A stretch of 64,000 bases of DNA, taken from positions 1 through 64,000 of the forward strand of contig JAOYTL010000012.1 of NCBI GenBank assembly GCA_025846845.1, written 5' to 3'. The notes beneath the pieces were generated by a model that was given only the letters and a program-made list of their open reading frames with translations, had not been told where the DNA came from and did no database searches. The stretch is from Alloboseaceae bacterium BT-24-1 (GTDB taxonomy: Bacteria > Pseudomonadota > Alphaproteobacteria > Rhizobiales > Beijerinckiaceae). Below, one piece after another: positions 23,341 through 32,345 of this stretch (its first letter is position 1; every line of letters starts with the position of its first letter). A program made the translations under genes and the position numbers.

Positions 23341-24672
23341 TCACCGTACGTAATGCAGTCTGCCGAACCGCCGGCGGAAGGCCGTCACATCGCTGGCGAC
23401 CGCCTCGACCGGGCGCGCGCCTGAGAGCCCGTCGGCGATGTAGCCGGCGAGCTCCGGCATGTGCTCGGGCTTCATGCCGAAGCGGGCGATCTCGGGCGTG
23501 CCGAGCCTGAGCCCGTTGACGTCGCCGGCGACCTCCGCGATCGGCAGGCCGATGCCGCAACTCAGGATGTTGACGGCTCGCAGCCGCTTCGCCGCGGCCT
23601 GCCCGCCACCATAGGGCGCCGCCTCGATCGCGAACTGGTGCGAGGTCGTCATGCCGCGATCGCGGGCGAAGACCGACACCTGCCGCTCGGTGAGAGCCTC
23701 GGCGAGCGCCTTGGCCGTCGCGGCCATCATCGCCGCGTAGTCGCGACCGAATTCCTGCCAGTCCATCATGGTAATCGCCAGCGCCGCCGACTTCGCCGCG
23801 TCGAAATTGGCGGTGAGGCCGGGATAGGCGATGGCGTCGAGCTTCTCGGCGATCCCCGCATCATTGGTGACGATCAGTCCCGAGGGCGGCCCGCCCAGGC
23901 TCTTGTAGGTGCTCATCGTCATGACGTGAGCACCCTCCTCCAGCGGCTGCTGCCAGCCACCACCTGCTATCATGCCGGAGAGATGGGCCGCGTCGAAAAG
24001 CACGATCGCGCCGACCTCGTCGGCGATGGCGCGGATCTCGCGAATCGGATGCGGGAACAGATTGAGGCTGCCGCCGATGCTGATGACCTTCGGCCGAAGC
24101 CGCAGCGCATCCTCGCGCAGCTTTGCGACATCGACCGTATAGCCGTCAGCATCGATCGGAGCCGGATGGCTGACGACGCCATAGAGCCCGGCGGCGCCGG
24201 CGCCATGATGCGTGACATGGCCGCCGATCGAAGGCGGCGGTGCGATCACGACATCGCCGGGCTTCGCCGCCGCCATGAAGACATAGAGATTGGCGATGGC
24301 GCCGGAGGGCACGCGGATCTCGGCATAGGAAGCGCCGAAGACCTCGGCCGCCAGCTCGGCCGCCATCACCTCGATCTGCTCGATCGCTTCCAGCCCCATC
24401 TCGTATTTGTCGCCGGGATAGCCGAGCGAAGGCCGGCTCCCGAGCCCCTGCCCCAGCACCGCCTCGGCGCGCGGGTTCATCACATTGGTCGCCGGGTTGA
24501 GATTGACGCAGTCGCGCTCATGGATGGTGCGGTTCTCGGAGACGAGATCAGCGAGTCTGGTCTCGCGCATCGCGCGATCCTGGCTGGCGACCTCGCCGGC
24601 GATCCGGAGCACGTAATCCTCGCTCGCCGCCGGCACCCATCCGCGCCGCGCCAGTTTCACCGTCATCGCCAT
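23341..24672 (-). CDS. SHMT-superfamily PLP-dependent enzyme
   Basis: 443 aa. Matches serine hydroxymethyltransferase architecture: SENRT near the start, LGYPGDKY, the PLP-ring Asp in DAAHLSGMIAGG, and the Schiff-base Lys257 in MSTYKSLGGPPSG, where standard SHMT has THK. The Tyr before the Lys and the shortened loops separate it from housekeeping GlyA. A side activity such as alpha-methylserine hydroxymethyltransferase or an amino-acid aldolase is likely. It is divergent from a LysR-family gene that probably regulates it. Confidence 0.85.
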   Translation of the reverse strand: MAMTVKLARRGWVPAASEDYVLRIAGEVASQDRAMRETRLADLVSENRTIHERDCVNLNPATNVMNPRAEAVLGQGLGSRPSLGYPGDKYEMGLEAIEQIEVMAAELAAEVFGASYAEIRVPSGAIANLYVFMAAAKPGDVVIAPPPSIGGHVTHHGAGAAGLYGVVSHPAPIDADGYTVDVAKLREDALRLRPKVISIGGSLNLFPHPIREIRAIADEVGAIVLFDAAHLSGMIAGGGWQQPLEEGAHVMTMSTYKSLGGPPSGLIVTNDAGIAEKLDAIAYPGLTANFDAAKSAALAITMMDWQEFGRDYAAMMAATAKALAEALTERQVSVFARDRGMTTSHQFAIEAAPYGGGQAAAKRLRAVNILSCGIGLPIAEVAGDVNGLRLGTPEIARFGMKPEHMPELAGYIADGLSGARPVEAVASDVTAFRRRFGRLHYVR

Positions 24673-24786
24673 CCCTCGCCAAGCCTTGTTTCGTCACACC
24701 ATTGCAGCGATTTGCCGGTGCGGATGCAAACCAGTTATGGTCGCGTCGAGGCCTAGAAAATCTCGGCCTGCCCGCCGGTACCGAGC

Positions 24787-25689
24787 ATGCCCGTCAGACC
24801 GCCCCGCCCGCCCTTGCCGCCGCTCAATGCATTGCGCGCCTTCGAGGCTGCGGCGCGGCTCGGCAGCTTCTCGCGTGCGGCCGAGGAGATCGGGGTGACG
24901 CAAGGCGCCATCGCCCAGCAGGTTCGGCATCTCGAAGCTTTTCTCGGCCTGACCCTGTTCCGGCGCTTGCCACAGGGCGTCGCGCTGACTGAAGCCGCTG
25001 ACGCAGCCAAGCCGCGGCTCAGCGCCGCCTTCGATGCGCTGGCCCTGACCGTGCAGGAGCTCAAGGCCAGCCATGCCGGCCGGGCGCTCGCCATCGCCGC
25101 TTTGCCCTGCATCGCCCAGCTCTGGCTGTCGCCGCGCCTGCCGGCACTGCAGCAGGCCTTCCCGAGCCTGGCGATCTCGATCAGCGCGATGGAGGAACCA
25201 CCGGCGGGCCGGCACGACAGCTTCGATCTCGCGCTGTTCTATCTCGCCAGGCCGCCGGCCGACGCGCTGGCGCTCGCCGAGGACAGCCTGTTCCCGGTCT
25301 GCGCCCCGGCCCTCGCCCACAACCTGCGGACGCCGGCCGATCTCGCCGGGCAGACATTGCTGCACGACGCCGTCTGGCGCAGCGACTGGGCACGCTGGCT
25401 GCGCCATGCCGGCGCCGGTGGAATCGATGCTGGCCGCGGTCCGTCCTATTCGCTCTATGCGCTGGCGCTCAATGCGGCGCTCGGCGGCGCCGGTATCCTG
25501 ATCGGCCGCAGGAGTCTGGTTTCGCCCTATCTCGCAGATGGGCGCCTGGTCGCGCCCTTCGCCGATGAGCTGCCGAGTGGCGATCGGCTGACGCTGCTGT
25601 TCCCACCGGCCGGTAAGCCACATCCGCGCCGCGCCGAGGTCGTAGCCTGGCTGGAAGCCAGCGCCCAAACGAAAAAGGGCGGCTCGTGA
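24787..25689 (+). CDS. LysR-family transcriptional regulator (GcvA-like)
   Basis: 300 aa. The N-terminal winged helix-turn-helix covers about 13-70 (LNALRAFEAAARLGSFSRAA, GVTQGAIAQQVRHLE). The substrate-binding domain covers about 95-295. It is divergent from the SHMT-like gene with a 114-bp intergenic region, the classic arrangement for a LysR regulator and its target. Its last codons overlap the terminator of rplM-rpsI. Confidence 0.9.
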   Translation: MPVRPPRPPLPPLNALRAFEAAARLGSFSRAAEEIGVTQGAIAQQVRHLEAFLGLTLFRRLPQGVALTEAADAAKPRLSAAFDALALTVQELKASHAGRALAIAALPCIAQLWLSPRLPALQQAFPSLAISISAMEEPPAGRHDSFDLALFYLARPPADALALAEDSLFPVCAPALAHNLRTPADLAGQTLLHDAVWRSDWARWLRHAGAGGIDAGRGPSYSLYALALNAALGGAGILIGRRSLVSPYLADGRLVAPFADELPSGDRLTLLFPPAGKPHPRRAEVVAWLEASAQTKKGGS

Positions 25690-25700
25690 GAGCCGCCCTT
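25675..25700 (-). terminator. Terminator of the rplM-rpsI operon
   Basis: AAGGGCGGCTC (25675-25685) and GAGCCGCCCTT (25690-25700) pair perfectly with loop GTGA. On the minus strand a TTTTT run follows. It overlaps the last codons and stop of the LysR gene and may also end that transcript. Confidence 0.88.
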
Positions 25701-25733
25701 CGGATCGATATCGGCGAAAGGCCGAAAGAGAAA

Positions 25734-26213
25734 TCAGCGCTTCGAGAACTGGAAGCTGCGGCGGGCCTTGGCCTTGCCGAACTTCTTACGCTCGACGACA
25801 CGCGAGTCGCGGGTCAGGAAGCCTTCCTTCTTGAGCGGACCGCGCAGGTCCGGCTCGTAGAAGGTCAGAGCCTTGGAGATGCCGTGGCGAACCGCGCCGG
25901 CCTGGCCGGAAAGGCCGCCGCCCTTGACCGTGACGACGACGTCGTACTGGGTCAGGCGATCGACCAGCATCAGCGGCTGCTGCAGGATCAGGCGCAGCAC
26001 CGGGCGGGCGAAGTAGACTTCCTGGTCACGGGTGTTGACCGTGATCTTGCCGGAGCCCGGCTTGATCCAGACGCGGGCGATGGCGTTCTTGCGCTTGCCG
26101 GTGGCATAGGCGCGGCCCTGCGCGTCGACCTTCTTGACGTGGACAGGAGCCTCGGGCTGGACGCCCTTGGCGACCTGACCGAGCTGCTCGAGAGACTGGA
26201 GAACCTCGGCCAT
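25734..26213 (-). CDS. 30S ribosomal protein S9
   Basis: 159 aa from the ATG at 26213. The family core runs from YATGKRKNAIARVWIKPG to the C-terminal KKFGKAKARRSFQFSKR, whose tail reaches the ribosomal P site. An N-terminal extension of about 30 residues (AEVLQSLEQLGQVAKG region) is usual in Rhizobiales. It lies 2 bp after rplM. Confidence 0.97.
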   Translation of the reverse strand: MAEVLQSLEQLGQVAKGVQPEAPVHVKKVDAQGRAYATGKRKNAIARVWIKPGSGKITVNTRDQEVYFARPVLRLILQQPLMLVDRLTQYDVVVTVKGGGLSGQAGAVRHGISKALTFYEPDLRGPLKKEGFLTRDSRVVERKKFGKAKARRSFQFSKR

Positions 26214-26215
26214 CG

Positions 26216-26677
26216 TCAGACCCTCGCATTCTTGCGGTTGAGTGCCGCGACGTCGAGCGCCTCGGGCGACTGGGCGGCATGCGGATGCTCGGAGCCCTTG
26301 TAGACGCGCAGATTGCCGAGGATCTGGCGGAAGAGCGGGCCGCGCGGCAGCATGCGCTCGACAGCCTTCTCGACGATGCGCTCGGGGAAGCGACCTTCGA
26401 GAATGAACTTGGCGGAGCGCTCCTTGATGCCGCCGGCATAGCCGGTGTGGTGGTAGTAGATCTTCTGGTCGCGCTTGCGACCGGTCAGCACCACCTTGTC
26501 GGCGTTGATGACGATGATGTTGTCGCCGCAGTCGACATGCGGGGTGTAAGCGGCCTTGTGCTTGCCGCGCAGACGCATCGCCACCAGGGTGGCGAGACGG
26601 CCGACGACGAGCCCGGAGGCATCGATCACAACCCACTTCTTCTCGACATCGGCGGGCTTGAGCGAGATGGTCTTCAT
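26216..26677 (-). CDS. 50S ribosomal protein L13
   Basis: 153 aa, normal length. WVVIDASGLVVGRLAT, the CGDNIIVINADKV segment, and MLPRGPLFRQILGNLRVY are diagnostic. First gene of the rplM-rpsI operon; its leader begins with a hairpin plus U-tract just after a good promoter. Confidence 0.97.
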   Translation of the reverse strand: MKTISLKPADVEKKWVVIDASGLVVGRLATLVAMRLRGKHKAAYTPHVDCGDNIIVINADKVVLTGRKRDQKIYYHHTGYAGGIKERSAKFILEGRFPERIVEKAVERMLPRGPLFRQILGNLRVYKGSEHPHAAQSPEALDVAALNRKNARV

Positions 26678-26698
26678 CGCGGCACCCTTCGGCTGCTT

Positions 26699-26731
26699 GA
26701 AAAAAGGACAAGCCGCCGGCGGGCCGGCGGC
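26699..26731 (-). promoter_or_regulatory. Leader hairpin with U-tract in front of rplM
   Basis: GCCGCCGGC (26712-26720) and GCCGGCGGC (26723-26731) form a perfect 9-bp stem. On the minus strand it is followed by TTGTCC and TTTTTT, ending about 22 nt before the rplM ATG. It lies downstream of the predicted promoter, so it is inside the leader and may act as an attenuator or protein-binding site. Confidence 0.5.
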
Positions 26732-26742
26732 GGTGTGGGCGC

Positions 26743-26771
26743 TGGATAGGCGGCCACCCTGTCGATGTCAA
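26743..26771 (-). promoter_or_regulatory. Sigma-70-type promoter of rplM-rpsI
   Basis: On the minus strand a consensus -35 TTGACA (26771-26766) is followed 17 bp later by TATCCA (26748-26743) as a -10. Transcription would start near 26735, immediately before the leader hairpin. Confidence 0.6.
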
Positions 26772-26848
26772 GCAGAGATAGAGGCTGTCTTTGGCGAAAA
26801 ATGTATTGTTTTCAGAGTAATGCACGAAACGGTATCAGGATACCGCAA

Positions 26849-27277
26849 TTATCTCGCAACCGGGATCGAATAGGTCCCGGTTGCATGGCAGACCATCTCC
26901 GTTTCGCCTTGCGAATAGAGGCAGACCTCGCCGATAGCGAGGCGCTTGCCGAGCTTGAGCAGCTTCGCTTCCCCGATAAGCGCCGCCTGCCCGGGCTTGC
27001 GCAGGAAGTTGTAGTTGAGGCTCGTCGTCACCGCGAGGCCGACCGGGCCGATCTGGGCGAGGATCGCGACATAGAGCGCGAGATCGGCAAGCGCCATCAT
27101 GGTCGGCCCCGAAATGGTGCCGCCCGGCCGCAGATGCTTCTCGTGGTAGTCGCAGCGCATGCGGGCCGAGAGCGGACCGACCTCCTCGACGAAATAGGTC
27201 CGCCCGCCATAGTGCAGCTGCGGGAAGACCTGATCGAGATAGGCCTCGATCTCGGCGGCGCTCATACGGGTCGTCAT
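26849..27277 (-). CDS. PaaI-like hotdog thioesterase
   Basis: 142 aa from the ATG at 27277 (MTTRMSAAEIEAYLD). The PaaI-type hotdog core is visible: HEKHLRPGGTISGPTMMALADLALYVA and TTSLNYNFLRKPGQAALIGEAKLLKLG. It should hydrolyse acyl-CoA thioesters; substrate unknown. Divergent from the enoyl-CoA hydratase gene, so acyl-CoA metabolism is a shared theme. Confidence 0.88.
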   Translation of the reverse strand: MTTRMSAAEIEAYLDQVFPQLHYGGRTYFVEEVGPLSARMRCDYHEKHLRPGGTISGPTMMALADLALYVAILAQIGPVGLAVTTSLNYNFLRKPGQAALIGEAKLLKLGKRLAIGEVCLYSQGETEMVCHATGTYSIPVAR

Positions 27278-27371
27278 CGTGCGGAAAACCGGGGTCTGAT
27301 CGGACGTTACGCCCCTTGCAGCACGGCACCTGCCTCCCGACAATAGGACAAACAGCGAAAGGCTTTTCGCC

Positions 27372-28178
27372 ATGAACGCCCATGCCGGACCGCAGCTGCT
27401 GCTGCGCGAGGATGCCGACGGCATCGCAACCCTGACCCTGAACCGGCCGGAGGCACGTAATCCGCTGAGCGAGGCGATGCTTTCCGCCCTGTCGGAGACG
27501 CTGGCTGCGATCGCGGCCGATCAAAAAGTCCGCGCCGTGGTGCTGGCGGCAGCCGGACCAGTGTTCTCAGCCGGGCACGACCTCAAGGAGATGAGCGCGC
27601 GCCGGGCCGATGCCGATCGAGGCCGCGCCTATTTCGCCGAGATCCTCGGGCGCTGCTCGGGCGTCATGCAGCAGATCACCGCCCTGCCCCAGCCGGTGAT
27701 CGCCGCCGTCGAAGGCACGGCGACGGCGGCCGGCTGCCAGCTCGTCGCGACCTGCGATCTCGCCATCGCCGGCGAAGGCGCGCGTTTCTGCACGCCGGGC
27801 GTCCATATCGGCCTGTTCTGCTCGACGCCGATGGTCGCGCTGTCGCGCAACCTCTCGGCCAAGCATGCGATGGAGATGCTGCTGCTCGGCGAGATGGTCC
27901 CGGCTCAGGAGGCTGCCCGCATGGGACTGATTAACCGCGTCGTGCCGGCGGGCGAAGCGCTCACGGAAGCGAAGCGGCTCGCTGCGGTCATCGCCTCAAA
28001 ATCGGCGGCGACGGTCAAGGTCGGCAAGCGCACCTTCTACGAGCAGCGCGAGATGGGGCTGAAGGCGGCCTATGACCATGCCTCGGCGGTGATGGTCGAG
28101 AACATGCTGGCGCGCGACGCGGAAGAAGGCATCGGCGCCTTCATGGAAAAGCGCCAGCCGGATTGGCGTCACAGCTGA
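27372..28178 (+). CDS. Enoyl-CoA hydratase/isomerase family protein
   Basis: 268 aa crotonase fold. The oxyanion-hole segments are FSAGHDLKEM (about 64-73) and the Ala/Gly-rich EGTATAAGCQLVATCDLAIA (about 116-135). Located beside a thioesterase gene. The exact substrate, and whether it is a hydratase or isomerase, cannot be decided. Confidence 0.9.
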   Translation: MNAHAGPQLLLREDADGIATLTLNRPEARNPLSEAMLSALSETLAAIAADQKVRAVVLAAAGPVFSAGHDLKEMSARRADADRGRAYFAEILGRCSGVMQQITALPQPVIAAVEGTATAAGCQLVATCDLAIAGEGARFCTPGVHIGLFCSTPMVALSRNLSAKHAMEMLLLGEMVPAQEAARMGLINRVVPAGEALTEAKRLAAVIASKSAATVKVGKRTFYEQREMGLKAAYDHASAVMVENMLARDAEEGIGAFMEKRQPDWRHS

Positions 28179-28245
28179 AAGGGCGGGCTCGCCCGAAGAC
28201 GAGTCCGCCGTCATGAAGGACGCTCATGCGCCTATGATCATCCGG

Positions 28246-28686
28246 TCAGATGCCGAAGATGTAGACCGGCTCCTCTTGTGCCCGCGCCGGCTCCGCCTCG
28301 GTCTTCGCCGCCCGCTGCGCCTGCTCGTCCGCCGGCAATTGCAGCACGGTCGCGGTCTGGCCTTCCGAGAGGTTGGTCAGCAGCACGATCTGCCCGTCGG
28401 GCAGTTCGATCGCGTCGTGATGGGCGTAGGGCTTGTCGAGATCGACCTGGCGGAAGCGCGCCAGCGTCGCCGCGAGCCGGCGATGCGGCAGGAAGCCGAC
28501 CGCCCTGTCGCATTCGATCTCCGTCGCGAACGCCAGCTCCGTGCCGGGCAGGACACAGACCGCGACAGTCGGATCGCCAGCGGCGCAAAAGCCCCTGGTG
28601 CTCGATCCGATGAAGCTGGTGGTCTTGAGGACATCGCCGACTTTGGCAGGAGTCGACATCACATGGTGCAGACTGTAGTCGCACAT
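28246..28686 (-). CDS. Conserved hypothetical protein (MCDYSLHHV family)
   Basis: 146 aa, soluble, no signal peptide. It begins MCDYSLHHV, an N-terminus I recognise from a conserved but uncharacterised Rhizobiales family, and contains VAVCVLPGTELAFATEIEC. GGAGGG upstream supports the start at 28686. Function unknown. Confidence 0.7.
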   Translation of the reverse strand: MCDYSLHHVMSTPAKVGDVLKTTSFIGSSTRGFCAAGDPTVAVCVLPGTELAFATEIECDRAVGFLPHRRLAATLARFRQVDLDKPYAHHDAIELPDGQIVLLTNLSEGQTATVLQLPADEQAQRAAKTEAEPARAQEEPVYIFGI

Positions 28687-28840
28687 GGCAGGCCCTCCTC
28701 ACTGATGAAGAGCGGGATATGCCCCTCCTCTTCAATGTGGGGAACGAGCTTGCCGACGCTATGTTCCGGGCATCGACGCAGCTTCGCCGTTGATTCCAGA
28801 AGATTAGGCAACTCATTCAATTCGCTGGGATTTTAACTCC

Positions 28841-29371
28841 GTGGATCACGACGTTTATGACGATGCGCTCATTCGCCGCATCCTGCGCGAGGTCAAGACG
28901 ATCGCTTTGGTCGGCGCCTCCGCCAACGAGGCGCGGCCGAGCTGGATCGTCACCAAATACCTGCTCGATCGCGACTATGACGTGATCCCGGTCAATCCTG
29001 GCCTCGCCGGGCAGACGCTGCTGAGCAAGACCGTCTACGGCTCGCTGAAGGACATCCCCGGCCCGGTCGACATGGTCGAGATCTTCCGCAATTCGGAAGC
29101 CGCCGGGCCGATCACCGACGAGGCTCTGAGCCTGGAGCCGCTGCCCAAGGTGATCTGGATGCAGCTTTCGGTGCGCAATGACGAGGCCGCGGCGAAGGCC
29201 GAGGCCAGGGGCGTCACCGTGATCATGAACCGCTGCCCCAAGATCGAATACGGCCGGCTCTCCGGCGAGATCGGCTGGCAGGGCATCAATTCGCGCATCC
29301 TGTCGGCGAAGAAGCCGGTGCTCTCCGGCAAGGGCTTCCAGAAGCTGACGATCAACCGCCCGGGGACGTAA
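28841..29371 (+). CDS. CoA-binding (YccU-like) protein
   Basis: 176 aa starting with GTG at 28841. A Rossmann-type CoA-binding domain fills the protein: TIALVGASANEARPSW near the N-terminus, YDVIPVNPGLAG, and GVTVIMNRCPKIEY toward the end. Stand-alone relatives of the succinyl-CoA synthetase alpha domain; role unknown. Confidence 0.88.
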   Translation: MDHDVYDDALIRRILREVKTIALVGASANEARPSWIVTKYLLDRDYDVIPVNPGLAGQTLLSKTVYGSLKDIPGPVDMVEIFRNSEAAGPITDEALSLEPLPKVIWMQLSVRNDEAAAKAEARGVTVIMNRCPKIEYGRLSGEIGWQGINSRILSAKKPVLSGKGFQKLTINRPGT

Positions 29372-29446
29372 AGATCGCGGGAAGGCTCTTCCCCGCCGGC
29401 GGGCGATCGCTAATCTCGCCGCTCCCGCTCTTGCCGGAGAAGGCCG

Positions 29447-30421
29447 ATGCCCCCTCTCGATCGCCGCACCGTCCTGCTCGCCGGGCTCGCCAGCGCGCTC
29501 GGCGCTGGGGGCGCCCGCGCCGCCTTTCCCGAGAGGCCGATCCAGCTCGTCGTGCCGTTCGCGCCGGCGGGTGGTACCGACATCGCGGCACGCCGGCTCG
29601 GCGAGACCCTGGCAAGACAGCTCGGCCAGTCAGTGATCATCGACAATCGGCCGGGCGCCAACGGCATCGTCGCCGGGCAGGCGGTGGTGAAGGCTCAGGC
29701 CGATGGCCATATGCTCCTCGTCGCCACCGCAGCGAGCTTCGCCGCCGCCCCGGCGCTCGGCCAGAAGCTGCCCTATGACGTCGCGCAGGATTTCGTCCCG
29801 GTCGGCATGCTCGGCCTGTTCCCGCTGGTGCTGAACGCCTCGCCGACCCTGCCGGTCGCCTCGCTCGCCGAGTTCATCGCTTATGCCAAGCGGCGGCCAG
29901 GCGAGCTCAACTTCGCCTCGGCCGGCATCGGCGGCACCAACCACCTCGTCTTCGAAATGATCATGCAGGCAGCCGGCATCAAGCTGGCGCATGTGCCCTA
30001 TCGCGGCGCCGGGCTCGCTGCGGCCGACCTGATGTCGGGCCAGGTCCACGTCATGATCGACAGCCTCGCCGCCAGCCTCGGCAACATCCAGGGCGGCAAG
30101 CTGAAAGCACTCGCCGTCACCACCGATGCGCGCCAGCCACAGCTCCCCGACCTGCCGACGCTGAAGGAGCAGGGCGTCGACGTGGTCTATCCCGGCTGGG
30201 CCTCGATCGTCGCGCCGGCCGGCATTTCGCCCGACACGCTGCGCATCCTCAACACCGCCATCAACGCCGCGATGGCCGATGCCGAGCTGGTCGCCCGCTA
30301 TCGCGAGCTGGTGATCGAGCCGGTCGCCTGGAGCCCACCGGAGACCGGCGCCTTCATGGCCCGCGACCGCGCGATCCTGACCGAACTCGTCGCCAGGACC
30401 GGGATCAAGCTGACCGAATAG
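29447..30421 (+). CDS. Bug-family (TctC-like) solute-binding protein
   Basis: 324 aa. An export signal with a twin-arginine-like start (DRRTVLLAGLASALGAGGA) is followed by the Bug fold: FPERPIQLVVPFAPAGGTDI, IDNRPGANGIVAG, and HVPYRGAGLAAADLMSGQVHV. Binds a carboxylate in the periplasm. No TctA/TctB permease genes accompany it, so it is an orphan receptor here. It is 14 bp upstream of an FAD monooxygenase gene, probably in one operon. Confidence 0.9.
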   Translation: MPPLDRRTVLLAGLASALGAGGARAAFPERPIQLVVPFAPAGGTDIAARRLGETLARQLGQSVIIDNRPGANGIVAGQAVVKAQADGHMLLVATAASFAAAPALGQKLPYDVAQDFVPVGMLGLFPLVLNASPTLPVASLAEFIAYAKRRPGELNFASAGIGGTNHLVFEMIMQAAGIKLAHVPYRGAGLAAADLMSGQVHVMIDSLAASLGNIQGGKLKALAVTTDARQPQLPDLPTLKEQGVDVVYPGWASIVAPAGISPDTLRILNTAINAAMADAELVARYRELVIEPVAWSPPETGAFMARDRAILTELVARTGIKLTE

Positions 30422-30435
30422 GCGGGGGCAAGGTC

Positions 30436-31662
30436 ATGCGCCAGGAGAGCACGACCTGCTGCATAGCCGGCGGCGGCCCGGCCGGGATGATGCTCGGCTT
30501 TCTCCTGGCGCGGGCCGGCGTCGATGTGATCGTGCTGGAGAAGCACGCCGACTTCCTGCGCGACTTTCGCGGTGACACCATCCATCCCTCAACCATGGAG
30601 GTGATGCACGAGCTCGGCTTGCTGGAGGAGTTCCTGACGCTGCCGCATGTCAGGGAGGACGACATCGTCGCCCGCTTCGGCAAGGAGGACATCACCGTCG
30701 CCGATTTCAGCCTTCTGCCGGTCAGGGCGCCCTTCATCGCCTTCATGCCGCAATGGGATTTTCTGGATTTCCTCGCCGATCACGGCCGGACCTATCCGAA
30801 TTTCCGGCTGCTGATGCAGACGAAGGCCACCGGCCTGATCGAGGAGAACGGGTACGTCGCGGGCGTCACGACAGAGGCCCCCGAAGGCCTACTGGAGATT
30901 CGCGCAGACCTCGTTGTGGCGGCGGATGGACGGCGTTCCGACGTCCGCGCCGCAGCGGGCTTTGCGGTCACCGAACTCGGTGCGCCGATGGATGTGCTCT
31001 GGTTCCGTTTGAGCCGCCGGCCGGACGAGCCGGCCCAGGCCTTCGGCCAGGTCGCGGCCGGTCGCTTCTTCATCCGCCTCAACCGCGGCGACTACTGGCA
31101 ATGCGCCTTCATCATCCCGAAGGGCTCGCTCGACAAGCTGCGCGCCGCCGGGCTCGATGCCTTCAAGGCCGGCCTCGTCGCGCTCGCGCCAGAGCTTGCC
31201 GATCGCAGCGGCGAACTCATCTCATGGGACGACATCAAGCTGCTTTCGGTCGCCGTCGACCGGCTGGAGCGCTGGTGGCGGCCGGGGCTGCTTTGCATCG
31301 GCGACGCCGCGCACGCGATGTCGCCGATCGGCGGCGTCGGCATCAACCTGGCGATCCAGGACGCTGTCGCTGCAGCCAATCTGCTGGCCAGGTCGCTGCG
31401 CGAACGCGGGCTGACGGACAACGATCTTGCTGCCGTGCAGAAGCGGCGGGAATGGCCGGCCAAGATCACGCAGGCCGCCCAGATCGCGATCCAGAACCGG
31501 GTGATCACGCCGCTGCTCGCGGCGGACAAGCCAGTCGCGCCGCCTTGGCCGCTCAGGCTGCTGCAGCGCTTTCCGGTACTGCGCCGCCTGCCGGCGCGAA
31601 TGGTCGGCATAGGCGTGCGGCCGGAGCATGTCGGGCCGGAGCTGAGGCGATCAAATAGGTAA
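30436..31662 (+). CDS. FAD-dependent monooxygenase (PHBH-like)
   Basis: 408 aa. Dinucleotide-binding CCIAGGGPAGMMLGFLLARA at the N-terminus, DLVVAADGRRSDVR in the middle (the DG motif), and GDAAHAMSPIGGVGINLAI, which binds the FAD ribityl chain. Group A aromatic hydroxylase fold. Pairing with a Bug receptor suggests oxidation of an imported aromatic or cyclic acid; the substrate is not evident. Confidence 0.9.
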   Translation: MRQESTTCCIAGGGPAGMMLGFLLARAGVDVIVLEKHADFLRDFRGDTIHPSTMEVMHELGLLEEFLTLPHVREDDIVARFGKEDITVADFSLLPVRAPFIAFMPQWDFLDFLADHGRTYPNFRLLMQTKATGLIEENGYVAGVTTEAPEGLLEIRADLVVAADGRRSDVRAAAGFAVTELGAPMDVLWFRLSRRPDEPAQAFGQVAAGRFFIRLNRGDYWQCAFIIPKGSLDKLRAAGLDAFKAGLVALAPELADRSGELISWDDIKLLSVAVDRLERWWRPGLLCIGDAAHAMSPIGGVGINLAIQDAVAAANLLARSLRERGLTDNDLAAVQKRREWPAKITQAAQIAIQNRVITPLLAADKPVAPPWPLRLLQRFPVLRRLPARMVGIGVRPEHVGPELRRSNR

Positions 31663-31706
31663 TGTTGCGAAGCCGCGGTTCGGACTGGCTCCTGAGCGAC
31701 GCCGCT

Positions 31707-32261
31707 TCACTTGGATTGCAGATTCACCAGCAGCAGCAACGGCACCTGGAATGTCGCGAAGTTGCTATCGGCCAGCTTTCGGCTCTCCGCAGAGCTGCTT
31801 ATCGTATAGGCGCTCGCCGTCGTCCAGACAAAGCCAGATCTCCAATATAGCGGCATCCCAATCTCCACCCCGGGCTGAACGACGATCGTTCTCGAAACCT
31901 CGGATATGCGGAACGTCTTGTCGTCGCGATTCTTGACGGGCGAGATGTCGACCCGTGTGACTTTTCCCGGAAACTGAGACGTCAGGATTGACGCAACGCG
32001 CTGCTCATTCAGGCGCAATGCCTCTGGCGTATATCCCCCCGGGGACTGTTTGCGCAGGCTCACAGTGGAGCCTCGCCCACAGCTGTCCTGCTGGCACTGG
32101 TAAAAGACCGTCCCGGTACCAGCGACCTGCTTGGCCCAACCTGCGACGCTGAAACCGCTGCCGTCAGGATCGATGGCAATCTTGAGGTCTCGCGCCGGCG
32201 CAGAGACCGCGCAGGCCACAAGGAAGCAGGCAGTCAATGCCAGCTTGGCGAAACGAAGCAT
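31707..32261 (-). CDS. Secreted protein or lipoprotein of unknown function
   Basis: 184 aa from the ATG at 32261 (MLRFAKLALTACFLVACAVS). The hydrophobic signal includes LVAC, which could be a lipobox, or signal peptidase I may cut after APA. The mature part has two Cys (YQCQQDSCGRG) that may pair, and no recognised domain. Codon use is somewhat less G+C-rich than in neighbouring genes. Confidence 0.6.
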   Translation of the reverse strand: MLRFAKLALTACFLVACAVSAPARDLKIAIDPDGSGFSVAGWAKQVAGTGTVFYQCQQDSCGRGSTVSLRKQSPGGYTPEALRLNEQRVASILTSQFPGKVTRVDISPVKNRDDKTFRISEVSRTIVVQPGVEIGMPLYWRSGFVWTTASAYTISSSAESRKLADSNFATFQVPLLLLVNLQSK

Positions 32262-32345
32262 TTTGTCCCACAGCCCCGGCCCAAACCCTTGCGGGTAAAC
32301 CGTTATGCTGCACGGCCAGCGAGCATCCGGCAATGGCCGGCGCGA

